64,000 nucleotides of DNA from Hymenobacter perfusus (GTDB lineage Bacteria; Bacteroidota; Bacteroidia; Cytophagales; Hymenobacteraceae), in contig NZ_RWIU01000004.1 of the NCBI RefSeq assembly GCF_003944765.1, positions 248,001 to 312,000 on the forward strand. The letters run 5' to 3'. Below the pieces are notes generated by a model. It was not told the DNA's origin. It ran no database searches and saw only the letters and a list, made by a program, of their open reading frames with translations. A program made the position numbers and the translations under genes. Positions within the stretch are counted from its first letter, which is position 1. The number at the start of each line of letters is the position of its first letter. Shown in pieces: positions 8,161-17,289 of the stretch.

Positions 8161-10596
8161 CTACAGTGCGGGCTTTACCTCCAGAACCGTGTGGGTGCTG
8201 CCAGCCTGCCCGGTGGGGGCCAGGCCCTGTACCACCACCAGGTAGCGGCCGGCCTGGTCGCCGGTGTAAAACTGCAGCTGCTGGGGGCCGGCGGCCGTGG
8301 TAGTCACGCTCGGGTTCCAGTAGAGCAGGTTGCGCATGTCGGGCAGGCGGCTCTGCTTTTGCTGGGGTGTATCGTAGCGGGGTGCGTAGAACTCCCGCTG
8401 CGCCTGCAGGCCCTCGTACTGCTGAATCAGCGCCCGGGAGTCCAGCTCGAAGCCTTCCAGATCACCCTTGTAGGTGGTGTAGCTCACGATGCCGTTGTAC
8501 ACAGTGGAGCCGTGGAAGTAACGGCTGTCGATTACCTCCAGCTTCTGAATTTTCAGCGGATCCATGGCCATCATCTTGTTCACGCTGAAAACGGGCACGC
8601 CATCCAGCAATACCAGCGGGTTTTCGGAGAGAATGGCGTTATTGACCTTATCCGTCACCAGGAAGTGGAATCCATCCTTGCGGATACGGACGATAACGCC
8701 CGGCACGTACTCGCGCATCACTTCTTCCAGCACCTTGAAACGGGTGTACTTATCCAAGAAGTAGCTTTCGCTTGGCTTACCGTAGAACGCCAGGCTGTCG
8801 GAAGGGGCCGGGGCGGAACGCAAGGTTTCTTTGGGGGCGAAGATGGTTTGTACCTGGGTCTGGAAATGCCGCTTGGTATAAGCCCCTTCCAAGCTGGGCT
8901 GGGCACGGAACACGGGTGGCAGTGTAGGGGCGTAGCGGCCGGAGAAGGACGAAAGCAACTGAATTTGCGCGGTGCTGTCCTGGCGCGGGTCCGTCTGGAT
9001 AACCAGTTCCCGGGTACCAGGTACCGCATCAGCTTCAAACTGCACGAGGCCATCGGCGTTGCTCACGGCGTTGGTCAGGCGAATCAGGCGGCTGGGCGAG
9101 GCCAAGTAGGCCGTCACGCCCGGGCGGGGAATATCGGTGCCGGGCTGGGTCAGGCGGGCCTGTACCAGCGGACCGCGCAGCTCGGGCAGGTAGGGTAGGG
9201 GGGGCGGCGTGGGAGCCAGCACCTGCTCCCATCGAAACCGGCTCCAGCCCTGGGTAAGCATCAGATTATCGGCTGCCTCGGCGGCTTCGGGGCCGGTAGT
9301 CGTAAAATAGTACTCGGGGCTTTCGACCTGGCCCTTCAGGTCGGCGCTCAGCCACAGGTAGCTGTTGATATCGGTGGGCCGCGGGGATGATAAGGAATCC
9401 AGCCGGTACACGGCCACCGATAAATTGGCCCCCAGAGGCTGCCCCGGCCCGCTCGTGGTAGCCAGGTTCAGGGCTACCTGTTCGCGCAGGGCGTAATAAG
9501 GCTTATCGGGTTGAGCGCTGACGGTGAGCTGGTTGCGGGGTGGCTGAAAATACAACCGCTCACACAGCGGCTTGCGGTCGGCGTTAAAAAGGGTGAAATG
9601 CGAAATGCCATCGGGCAGCTGACTTGGCTCCACGGTGAAGGTGGCCGCGCCGTTGCGCAGCGTTGCCTGGGTGGCTACGGCTATGTTTTGCCCGGCATGG
9701 CCCAGCAGGTACACGGTTTCGGACTGGCTGGTAGTGGCGCGCACTGTTACGGTGAGCGGGCCACTAGCCGGGCGTTCCAGGCGCATGGCGTAGCCCTGGG
9801 CGTATATCGGGGGCAACTGGTAGCGCCCCGGCTTGCCGTTGGCCGGGGTTACCACGGCCGTATAGGTGTTGCCGGCTTCCGGCGTAAAGCTGAAGCTACC
9901 CAGGCCAAAGCGCAGGGTTTTGAAGGTGGCTACCACCGCGCCGGTCTGGGTGAGCACCTGGCCCTGCACGGCTACACCCTTGCCGTTGGCGTTGGTGGCC
10001 TGAAAACCAACTTTACCGGGCAGGCCCTGCACCAGATTACCGCCCTCCGGAAAGAACTGGACCGTGTAAGGCTTGGTCGAATCCGGTGCTGCCGTACCCG
10101 AGGCTGCGAAGGTATTGACCACCGTTACGGAGCTGCGGAAGTAGTATTCCGGCCCGAAGTTCTGCATCCAGTTGGTGTAGGCGCGCACTGTGTAGGTGCC
10201 CGAGGCCAGGGAGGGCGGCAGGGTAAAGGAGCCCTGCCCCGTAGCCTGCCGGAGCTCTATCCGGGCTTGCAGCACGGGCTTGTTCTTGTGGTTGAGCACC
10301 TCCACGTTGGCTACCTTGCTCATAGGCAGCGGGCGGCCGGAGGTGCCATCCACGGCGTACACCTTAAACCACATGGTTTCCCCGGCGGTGTAGAAAGGTC
10401 GGTCGAGGTGCAGGAAAAGCTTCTCGGGCAGGGCCGTGCGCTGGTAGCGACTGAAAACGCGCGTGAGGCCGCCCAGCGAATCAGGGACTGTTTGACCTGC
10501 CGCGCTGCCGGCCGTTGCCAGCCCTAGGGTTAGTAACAGGGCAAAATAGCGGTTGGAACCGGTTCCGCTTTGGAGTGGATTACTGGCGTAATACAT
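8161..10596 (-). CDS. Secreted MG2-domain protein with TonB-plug-like C-terminus
   Basis: This 811-residue protein has a signal peptide (hydrophobic residues about 17-35 ending SAAGQ). Near residue 60 the motif LHLDRPFYTAGETMWFKVY is typical of the alpha-2-macroglobulin MG2 domain. Further Ig-like segments follow. Residues about 635-720 (VIVRIRKDGFHF, NPLVLLDGVPVF, IQKLEVIDSRYFHGS) look like a TonB-receptor plug without a barrel. It is the last gene of a three-gene operon with a TonB receptor and a DUF4249 lipoprotein, a combination common in Bacteroidota. A scaffold or accessory role at the cell surface is likely, but no biochemical function is known. Confidence 0.8.
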   Translation of the reverse strand: MYYASNPLQSGTGSNRYFALLLTLGLATAGSAAGQTVPDSLGGLTRVFSRYQRTALPEKLFLHLDRPFYTAGETMWFKVYAVDGTSGRPLPMSKVANVEVLNHKNKPVLQARIELRQATGQGSFTLPPSLASGTYTVRAYTNWMQNFGPEYYFRSSVTVVNTFAASGTAAPDSTKPYTVQFFPEGGNLVQGLPGKVGFQATNANGKGVAVQGQVLTQTGAVVATFKTLRFGLGSFSFTPEAGNTYTAVVTPANGKPGRYQLPPIYAQGYAMRLERPASGPLTVTVRATTSQSETVYLLGHAGQNIAVATQATLRNGAATFTVEPSQLPDGISHFTLFNADRKPLCERLYFQPPRNQLTVSAQPDKPYYALREQVALNLATTSGPGQPLGANLSVAVYRLDSLSSPRPTDINSYLWLSADLKGQVESPEYYFTTTGPEAAEAADNLMLTQGWSRFRWEQVLAPTPPPLPYLPELRGPLVQARLTQPGTDIPRPGVTAYLASPSRLIRLTNAVSNADGLVQFEADAVPGTRELVIQTDPRQDSTAQIQLLSSFSGRYAPTLPPVFRAQPSLEGAYTKRHFQTQVQTIFAPKETLRSAPAPSDSLAFYGKPSESYFLDKYTRFKVLEEVMREYVPGVIVRIRKDGFHFLVTDKVNNAILSENPLVLLDGVPVFSVNKMMAMDPLKIQKLEVIDSRYFHGSTVYNGIVSYTTYKGDLEGFELDSRALIQQYEGLQAQREFYAPRYDTPQQKQSRLPDMRNLLYWNPSVTTTAAGPQQLQFYTGDQAGRYLVVVQGLAPTGQAGSTHTVLEVKPAL

Positions 10597-10610
10597 AAGG
10601 AATAGGATGA

Positions 10611-11792
10611 TTATGGCCAGAAATCAGGCTTTACCGCTGTGCCACGCGTGCGGCAATCGATACAGTCCCGCGACTTGCTGATGTAGCCATACACTGTACC
10701 TGTAGGCGTTTCGAGTGCATAGATGGGCAAGTAGTTGGGATTACTAAATGCAGCCTGCAACGTAGCAGCCGCTGGTGGTGGTGGGGTAGGTCGGTCCAGA
10801 AAAATGGTATCGGCGGGCAGACAGCTTTCATAGCCACTTTGAATGCGCCAAGTGGTAGGTAATTCATTCCGGGTAATAAAAAGACGCTTCTGCTCCACTG
10901 AGTGGGCACTAATAAATCCCAGAGCTAACTCACTCTCATCATTCAGGCACCGGATGTTACCTGTTAGCTGAGAGGGCAGAGGGTCGAATAGCGTACCAAT
11001 ATTTTCGGTGTTTTTGCGCAGAATTTCCCAATACATGTACTCATCTGCAGTCTGGGCGTGCTGCTTTACCAGAATGCTGTAGCGCTGACGCAGCCGGTCA
11101 GCGGTACTGGGTAGAGAGCGAAGTAGATAATTGGAAACCTTATCCTGGGTAAGTCGGGTAGTGCTGGCCAACGCAATAGCCGAAGAGTTATTGGTTGACC
11201 AGCATATTGTGGGAAAGGGCGTGACAATATTCTGTATGCGACCATTCTTGTACTCAACCAATGGGTTATAGGGAGAAGTTATTTCCCAGGTTTCGGTGTA
11301 CTCCCACCGGTAGTATTGCGTCTGGTTAGAGGCATCGTGTGAGCTGACGTAAATACTCAGTCCTTTATCTGCGGCCTGCCAGGTCACGGCATCAATGGGA
11401 GGAGTAGTTTTCACCGGTACATACTCGGAGGCGTACTCCTTGCCCGCCGCCGTAAGAATGCGCAAACGGTAGTTTCGCTGCGGGTTCAGCGTAAGTTGGG
11501 CCGAGGAATAGGTGCCTTTAACGGTTCCTTCCGGCAGTGTGTGCCGGGACCCGTTTTCTTCTTCAATTGACACAGCGGCTCCTTTCTCGGGCGGCGGCGG
11601 TGTTTTGGCTGCAATGTCAACGGTGCGTTGTAAGGTGATGGTGGTAATGCCCTGGCTGTTGATGAAGCCATCCACCACCAGAAACTGTCGGGGGCTACTG
11701 ACGACGTCGGGCGTGTACGGCTCGATGCAGCTTGGTAGCAGCAGTGCCAGCAGCCACAGTAATGCAGAATAAACGGGAAGGCGGCGTGGCAT
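10611..11792 (-). CDS. DUF4249-family lipoprotein
   Basis: This 393-residue protein has a lipoprotein signal peptide with lipobox LLPSC (Cys at residue 22). The following CIEPYTPD and RQFLVVDGFINSQG segments are the conserved start of DUF4249. Its ATG directly follows the TAG of the upstream TonB receptor with no spacing, and the MG2-domain gene begins 14 bases after its stop, so the three are translationally close and almost certainly one operon. DUF4249 proteins are thought to be surface partners of TonB receptors; substrate unknown. The base composition is slightly richer in A+T than its neighbours. Confidence 0.87.
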   Translation of the reverse strand: MPRRLPVYSALLWLLALLLPSCIEPYTPDVVSSPRQFLVVDGFINSQGITTITLQRTVDIAAKTPPPPEKGAAVSIEEENGSRHTLPEGTVKGTYSSAQLTLNPQRNYRLRILTAAGKEYASEYVPVKTTPPIDAVTWQAADKGLSIYVSSHDASNQTQYYRWEYTETWEITSPYNPLVEYKNGRIQNIVTPFPTICWSTNNSSAIALASTTRLTQDKVSNYLLRSLPSTADRLRQRYSILVKQHAQTADEYMYWEILRKNTENIGTLFDPLPSQLTGNIRCLNDESELALGFISAHSVEQKRLFITRNELPTTWRIQSGYESCLPADTIFLDRPTPPPPAAATLQAAFSNPNYLPIYALETPTGTVYGYISKSRDCIDCRTRGTAVKPDFWP

Positions 11793-14570
11793 CTAGAATT
11801 TGAAATTATAGGTGATAGTAGGAATGGGCTGGCCAAAGATGGAGAGCTGGTAGCCCTTGATCTGTCCATTTTCCGACTTGAAATAAACCGAATACGGGTT
11901 GCGGCGCCCGGTGAGGTTGTACAGGCCCAGCGTCCAGGAACTGTGCGCCAGCTTTTTTACCTTATGGCCGCCTTCTATATTCAGGGCAAAATCGGCGCGG
12001 TAATAGTCCGGAATGCGGTAGGCATTGCGTTCGGAGTAGTACACCCGGGTAGCGTTACCGCTGGTGTACTTGGCCAGCGGCAGCGTAATAGGCCGGCCGG
12101 TGCTGTACGTGAGGTTGAGGGAGGTACTGAAGCGGCGGCTGAAACGGTAGTTGCCTACCAGCGTAGCATCGTGGGGCTTATCGAAGTTGCTGGGGTAGTA
12201 GCGGCCCCCATTCACCATATCGGAAGTGGTGGCCGCATTCACCCGCACCAGGGAGCGGGAATAGGTGTAGCTGAGCCAGCCGTTCACCTTGCCGGTCGTT
12301 TTCTTCACCAGCACTTCCACCCCGTAGGCCTTACCCAGCGCATTCACGATGTCCGTTTCGATATGGGGGTTCAGAATCAGAGTAGCCCCGCTCTTGTAGT
12401 CCACAAAATCGCGCAACGACTTGTAATATGCCTCCACCGACGTTTCAATGGTGTTGGATTTGAAGTTGCGGTAAAAACCCACTGCGTACTGGTCGCCCAC
12501 CTGGGGCCGCACGTTGGCGTCGGAGAGCTTCCAGATATCAGCCGGTGAGACGGAAGCCGTATTTGTCAGCTGGTGAATGTACTGGCGGGTGCGGTTGTAG
12601 CTGAGCTTCACGGAGGAGTTATCGGTGAGGGCGTAGCGGGCCGAGAGGCGGTACTCGGGGCCGTGGTAGGTAGCCAGCACCTTGCCCGAGCCGTAGCGGA
12701 GCGTATCAATAATGGTATTCTCCGATTTGGACAGGCCGGCCGCGTACTGGTACACATCCCGGGGGCCCAGGGCGTTGAACAAGGAGTAACGCAAGCCCAC
12801 CGCCACCGAGAAGCGCGGACTCACATCAATCCGGTCTGAAACGTAAAGGGCGCTTTCCAGGGCCTGCTCGCGGCCCAGAATAGCGGGGGCTATCAGGGAG
12901 CCTTCCCCGTTGGGCTTCAGGCTGCCCGGTGAAATCTGGTACAGCAGGCTGCTCACCCCAAAATCAATGGTGTGTTTGGTATTGGGGAAGTAGCTGAAAT
13001 CAGCCTGGAGGTTGGTTTGCTTGATGCCGTACTGCAGTCGGGAGGCCGTTACCGGGTTTTTCTCGCTGGTAATATCATAGCCGTAGTGGCTGTAAGCGCC
13101 CGTGAATACGCCGTAAATCTTGTTGTTGAAGCTGTGCTGCCATTTCAGGCTGGCATTCTGGTTGATGTACTGGTAAGTGGTGTCACTGGCCAGTCGAAAC
13201 CGGTCGGCACTCAGGTAGCCGGTAGCGTACACGCTGTTTTTGTCGTTGAACTGCTGGCTGACGTGGGCACTCACATCATAAAACGAGGCAGTGCTGTTGC
13301 GAAACGAACTGTTGGAGAGCCGCCGCAAAATCCAGTCGGAGTAGCTGCTGCGCCCACTGATAATAAAGCTGCTCTTGTCCTTCACAATGGGGCCTTCCAG
13401 CGTCAGACGGCCGGTTAGCGGGCCAATGCCCCCGGAGCCGGAAAACTTTTTGCGGTTGCCTTCCCGGGTGGTAATTTCCAGTACCGATGACAGCCGCCCG
13501 CCGTACTTGGCCGGAATGGCACTCTTGTATAGTTCCACCGTTTGCAGAATATCGGGGTTGAAGGCCGAGAAAAAGCCGAACAGGTGGGAGGGGTTGTAAA
13601 TAGTAGTACCGTTGAACAGAATCAGGTTCTGGTCGGTGGCGCCGCCTCGCACGTTCAGGCCGGTGTTGCCTTCCCCCACCGATTTTACCCCCGGCAGCGT
13701 CAGAATCACCCGCAGAATATCGGTTTCGCCGAAGGCAGTGGGGACTTGGCGCATGGTTTTGATGTCCAGCTTCGTCAGACCCATCTGCATGCCGGCCACG
13801 TTTTTGTCCTTCTCCGCCTCAATTACTACTTCCTTCAGCGAGGTGATATCCTCTTCCACCTCAATTTCCAGCCGGCCGTCACCGCGCAGGAATACCTGCC
13901 GCTTCGTGTTCTTGACGCCAATACCCCGGATTTTGATGTCGCGCCGCCCCACCGGAACTGTGAGGGAGTAGTAACCGAACTGGTCGGTGCTGGTGCCCGC
14001 GTCCGGGTTTTCCGTGTACACCGTCGCGCCGATGATGGGCTGTCCCGATTTCAGGTCGCGTACGTGGCCCGCCAGCGTGGCTTTACCGGTTCCCGCACCC
14101 GTGCCCGTGCCAATATCATGCACCACGTACTCAGCCTCGCGCACGTAGCGGGAGCGGCCCACGGGCGTATTCTGTTGCGGGGCCGCCGCGTCGGCGCGGG
14201 CAATTGTTGCGCCGTCAATGGTATTCTGGAAAAACGTGCTGGGCAAAGTGGCCTCGATGGGCTTACCCGCAGTAACGAATACGCGCTTCTCATCATCCAC
14301 CGCAAAACGAAATCCTGTGGGCTGCAATGCCTGGGTCAGTGCCGCCGGTACCGGCAGATTCTGCGCTTTCAGGGTAATGAACAGACTATCGGTAGCGGCC
14401 GGATCGAAATAGAAACGGTAGCTGGTCTGGCTTTCAACGAGGCGGACAAACTGTTCGAAGGGTACGCGGGTAAAAGTGCCATCCAAGACCTTCTCGGTTT
14501 GCTGCGCTTGGCCGGGTACGTTGATTAGTAGGCTGAAAAGTAGATAAAATAAAAAGTAAATATGCTTCAT
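11793..14570 (-). CDS. TonB-dependent receptor with N-terminal STN domain
   Basis: This is a 925-residue outer-membrane receptor. A signal peptide (residues 1-23) precedes an STN domain (about 30-112, VPFEQFVRLVESQTSYRFYF), the part that in FecA-type receptors talks to an anti-sigma factor. A carboxypeptidase-regulatory-like domain lies at about 165-235, the plug at about 265-385 (VRGGATDQNLILFNG), then a 22-strand-type barrel ending ITYNFKF. No sigma or anti-sigma gene is visible beside it, so any signalling partner is elsewhere. It heads the operon with the DUF4249 lipoprotein and MG2 protein. Substrate cannot be inferred. Confidence 0.93.
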   Translation of the reverse strand: MKHIYFLFYLLFSLLINVPGQAQQTEKVLDGTFTRVPFEQFVRLVESQTSYRFYFDPAATDSLFITLKAQNLPVPAALTQALQPTGFRFAVDDEKRVFVTAGKPIEATLPSTFFQNTIDGATIARADAAAPQQNTPVGRSRYVREAEYVVHDIGTGTGAGTGKATLAGHVRDLKSGQPIIGATVYTENPDAGTSTDQFGYYSLTVPVGRRDIKIRGIGVKNTKRQVFLRGDGRLEIEVEEDITSLKEVVIEAEKDKNVAGMQMGLTKLDIKTMRQVPTAFGETDILRVILTLPGVKSVGEGNTGLNVRGGATDQNLILFNGTTIYNPSHLFGFFSAFNPDILQTVELYKSAIPAKYGGRLSSVLEITTREGNRKKFSGSGGIGPLTGRLTLEGPIVKDKSSFIISGRSSYSDWILRRLSNSSFRNSTASFYDVSAHVSQQFNDKNSVYATGYLSADRFRLASDTTYQYINQNASLKWQHSFNNKIYGVFTGAYSHYGYDITSEKNPVTASRLQYGIKQTNLQADFSYFPNTKHTIDFGVSSLLYQISPGSLKPNGEGSLIAPAILGREQALESALYVSDRIDVSPRFSVAVGLRYSLFNALGPRDVYQYAAGLSKSENTIIDTLRYGSGKVLATYHGPEYRLSARYALTDNSSVKLSYNRTRQYIHQLTNTASVSPADIWKLSDANVRPQVGDQYAVGFYRNFKSNTIETSVEAYYKSLRDFVDYKSGATLILNPHIETDIVNALGKAYGVEVLVKKTTGKVNGWLSYTYSRSLVRVNAATTSDMVNGGRYYPSNFDKPHDATLVGNYRFSRRFSTSLNLTYSTGRPITLPLAKYTSGNATRVYYSERNAYRIPDYYRADFALNIEGGHKVKKLAHSSWTLGLYNLTGRRNPYSVYFKSENGQIKGYQLSIFGQPIPTITYNFKF

Positions 14571-14623
14571 ATGAGAACGGGCTATTTGGGTGGAAAATTA
14601 GATGAAAAAAAATAAAAAATGAT

Positions 14624-15367
14624 CTAATAAGTACTTGAATTATGATAAATGCACAATTCAAGTAGGCTTTTTTCAATATTTTTTTTATTAAATTTTAAAT
14701 TTCTTGACTTAATATACTCCTGAATTTGAGGCGCGTTTTCGCTGAATGCGCGCAATGCAGTCCCTTTTGAAGAGGTGAAATAGTAGGTTCCATTATTGCA
14801 GATATAAAATTTATCAATTGGGGAAAATTCAGCTTCTACTCTTTTTTGTGTGATTTGTTTTTGTAACTTTTTTGTGCGACGGGCTAATAGCATTGTGTTG
14901 CCACTGTTCAATACTTCATAATAGCCGGTGTTAATATTATTCTTGCTACTATCAGTTACTATTCGGGTGAAATAGTGTTCATTAATAGTGAAATTACTTA
15001 CGTTTTCATTTATGAGACGTAGCATAAATGGACTGTTAGGAAACGATAAAATTACTTGGTCAAGAACTGTGTCATAGGCGAGAGACAGGTTGTCAAAATA
15101 TTCCCCGTTGTAAGTAACCGTACCAGGTTGTTTTTCAGGCCAGGTAAAATACTGGTGACCTGTGCGGACACTATACCGCAAAGAATAATCAATGTATTCA
15201 GGTCCGCTGTACAACAGAGTTGAATTAGGAAACGCAGGTGCGTACCGCAGTTGCGCAGTTTCCATACGTGCAGTAAGCTCATCACTGGCAGTAGCAGACT
15301 GGCCCAAGGCAGCTGAACAGTACATGAGACTTAGCATACTATAGAAAGCAATAAAAGGTATTTTCAT
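14624..15367 (-). CDS. AT-rich orphan secreted protein
   Basis: I do not recognise this 247-residue protein. From the Met at 15367 it has a clear signal peptide (MKIPFIAFYSMLSLMYCSAALG, cleavage near residue 22); a start further upstream at 15478 would bury it. The rest is polar, Tyr- and Asn-rich and ends with a Lys-rich segment (about residues 205-232). The gene is strikingly richer in A+T than the region: the 60 bases from 14881 contain only 22 G or C. It lies 53 bases upstream of the STN-type receptor on the same strand, with an AT-rich gap. Recent acquisition is plausible. Confidence 0.72.
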   Translation of the reverse strand: MKIPFIAFYSMLSLMYCSAALGQSATASDELTARMETAQLRYAPAFPNSTLLYSGPEYIDYSLRYSVRTGHQYFTWPEKQPGTVTYNGEYFDNLSLAYDTVLDQVILSFPNSPFMLRLINENVSNFTINEHYFTRIVTDSSKNNINTGYYEVLNSGNTMLLARRTKKLQKQITQKRVEAEFSPIDKFYICNNGTYYFTSSKGTALRAFSENAPQIQEYIKSRNLKFNKKNIEKSLLELCIYHNSSTY

Positions 15368-15435
15368 GGAAATGGGGGGTAGGAGTAAAGGAACCTGTAA
15401 GTCCACTTTCAAGGAATAAGCCAGGTAATAGACAG

Positions 15436-15443
15436 GAAAGGTA
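15436..15443 (-). promoter_or_regulatory. Putative -7 box upstream of the orphan secreted protein
   Basis: Minus strand reads TACCTTTC, one base off TAnnTTTG, 68 bases before the ATG at 15367. The interval 15368-15706 contains no gene I can support: it is AT-rich up to about 15500 and then of normal composition. Confidence 0.35.
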
Positions 15444-15706
15444 TTACAAATAGCGGTTATATAGTAGCTTACTGCCATTTTGCGTGGGACACTATATCTG
15501 ATTGATAAACAACGAAGCTGCAGTGTAAGGCCGCCTGCTTACGACTCCACATTGAACCGGTAATCGATAACAAGTGGCGCGGACGACGAGACGCAAGCAG
15601 ACGGCCCTATACCGGTCAGCAAACCGCCACATATCAATATTGGATTGGCCTTTGTGCGAAGAAAACCTATAATCTCAACAGCCCGCTCCTGCGGAGAACT
15701 ACTGTA

Positions 15707-16306
15707 ATGCGCTATATCTCCCTCGACCTTGAAACCACTGGCGGCAACTCGCTGCGTCATCAGATTCTGGAGCTGGCGGCCGTGGTGGAAGACACCCGCA
15801 AACTGCTGCCACTGGCGGAGCTGCCGTATTTCCGGCGCGTGGTGCGTCACCCGGAGCTAACCGGTACGGCCGGGGCGCTGGCGCTGAACGCCGGTTTGCT
15901 GCGCGAACTGGCCCGCAAAGAACCCAACCCGGAGCTGTGCACGCCCGAGGAACTGCTGCCACAGCTGCGCGAATTTCTGCTGGCCCAGGGTTTCAAAACC
16001 GATAAAAAGGACTGCGTGGCTGTAACGATGGCTGGCAAGAACATTGCCTCCTTCGATCTGGGCTTTCTGCGCGAATTGCCCGGCTACGGCACGCTGGTGC
16101 GTGCCGAGCCTGCCATGCTCGACCCGGCCGCATTCTACCTCAACTGGCGCAAAGACACCCGCCTGCCTACCATGCAAATCTGCAAGGCCCGCGCCGGCTT
16201 CGAAGACGATACGGTAGCCCACCAAGCCCTGGCCGACGCGCTGGACGTGGTGCAACTGCTGCGGCCGTTTTACGAGCTACCGGCATATAAAAGAGTAACT
16301 GAGTAG
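15707..16306 (+). CDS. DEDDh-family 3'-5' exonuclease
   Basis: This 199-residue protein begins MRYISLDLETTGG, giving the Exo I acids Asp7 and Glu9. NIASFDLGFL near residues 108-117 is Exo II, and HQALADALD near residue 175 is Exo III with the His and Asp of the DEDDh class. The length and the fold suit the oligoribonuclease / DNA polymerase III epsilon superfamily, acting on short RNA or DNA in the cytosol. Whether it degrades nanoRNA or DNA is not decidable. Start chosen because the DxE motif follows immediately. A large multi-arm repeat begins before its stop and fills the downstream gap. Confidence 0.87.
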   Translation: MRYISLDLETTGGNSLRHQILELAAVVEDTRKLLPLAELPYFRRVVRHPELTGTAGALALNAGLLRELARKEPNPELCTPEELLPQLREFLLAQGFKTDKKDCVAVTMAGKNIASFDLGFLRELPGYGTLVRAEPAMLDPAAFYLNWRKDTRLPTMQICKARAGFEDDTVAHQALADALDVVQLLRPFYELPAYKRVTE

Positions 16307-16475
16307 CGGAGTAATTGAGCAGTTGTTCTGGTGATTGTACAGACTTAGCAACCAGCTTCTAGCGCAGTAACTGTGTAGTAGGGCTGTAAAAAAAAATAGC
16401 TGAGTAGCTGCTCTGGCGCGCATTGTGCGGGTACCAGAACAACTACTCAGCTACTCAAATACTTAGTTACTCCTT
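16289..16475. repeat. Three-armed palindromic repeat family D
   Basis: The left arm (about 16289-16333) and the right arm (about 16432-16475) are inverted copies built on GAGTAACTGAGTAG-type words ending in the core GTTGTTCTGGT. A third, related arm (AATAGCTGAGTAGCTGCTCTGG, 16395-16416) lies between them. It occupies the gap between the convergent exonuclease and TPM genes, overlapping the last codons of the exonuclease. Confidence 0.8.
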
Positions 16476-17289
16476 ACCAGTCGCCGGAGGCACCGCCCCC
16501 GCCGGAGCTGCCGCCGCCGAAACCGCCGAAGCCGCCCGAGTCACCGCCGCCGCCGCCGCCAAATACGCCGCGGCCGCCGCTGAAGTCGCCAAAGATAATA
16601 GGCGGAATCATGGCCCCGCCGAAGCCCCGGTTGCGCCGGCCGCCCGAGCTGCCGCCGCCCCGGTTCCGGAGCAGAATAAACAGTAGCAGCGCCCCAATAA
16701 CCACCCAGAACATCCAGCCCCCGCCGCTGTCATCCGAAGAGGACCGACGGTTGCGGGGCTGGGTGGCGGGGTCGGCCTTGTATTCGCCTTTGGCCAGGGC
16801 AATGAGCTGGTCGGTGGCGCGGTCAAGGCCCTCGTAGTAGCGGTTTTCCTTGAACGCCGGCGTGAGCGTGCTGGTGATGATGCGCTTGGCCAAGGCATCC
16901 GGAATAGCGCCTTCCAGGCCGTAGCCGGGCTGAATCCGCACCTTGCGTTCCTGCTTGGCAATAAGAATCAGGACGCCGTTATTGTTGTTTTTCTGGCCTA
17001 TGCCCCACGTTTCGTAGAGCTGCTGGGCGTAGCCGGCAATTTCGTAGTCGCCGAGCGTGGGGATGGTCACCACCGCAATCTGCGACGAGGTAGAATCATT
17101 GTAAGCCACCAGCTTGCGCTCCAACTGGGCCACCTCATCGGGGCGCAACAGGCCCGCCAGGTCGTTGACGAGGCGGGGCGGGTTGGGGCGGGGCGGCACG
17201 TTCTGGGCCAGGGCCGCCAGCTGCAGCAGCAACAGGCAGGCCGCCAGCAGCCAGCTGCGCCGCAGGAAAAAGTAGAACAGGTGCTTCAT
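16474..17289 (-). CDS. TPM-domain (YgcG-like) membrane protein
   Basis: This 271-residue protein has a signal peptide (residues about 12-28), then a TPM domain at about 40-165 (LVNDLAGLL, SSQIAVVTIPTLGDY, NGVLILIAKQERKVRIQPGYGLEGAIPD in pieces). A transmembrane helix follows at about 190-208 (MFWVVIGALLLFILL), and the C-terminus is a Gly/Ser-rich tail typical of the family. Its start overlaps the stop of the second TPM gene by four bases (ATGA), so translation is coupled. With lemA upstream this is the usual lemA-TPM-TPM operon. In some bacteria and plant organelles TPM proteins act in photosystem repair or membrane quality control; here the role is unknown. Confidence 0.9.
   Translation of the reverse strand: MKHLFYFFLRRSWLLAACLLLLQLAALAQNVPPRPNPPRLVNDLAGLLRPDEVAQLERKLVAYNDSTSSQIAVVTIPTLGDYEIAGYAQQLYETWGIGQKNNNNGVLILIAKQERKVRIQPGYGLEGAIPDALAKRIITSTLTPAFKENRYYEGLDRATDQLIALAKGEYKADPATQPRNRRSSSDDSGGGWMFWVVIGALLLFILLRNRGGGSSGGRRNRGFGGAMIPPIIFGDFSGGRGVFGGGGGGDSGGFGGFGGGSSGGGGASGDW

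Noticed and set aside
15539..15850. 103-codon frame on the minus strand
   Set aside because: Covers the start of the exonuclease gene; no conserved feature.
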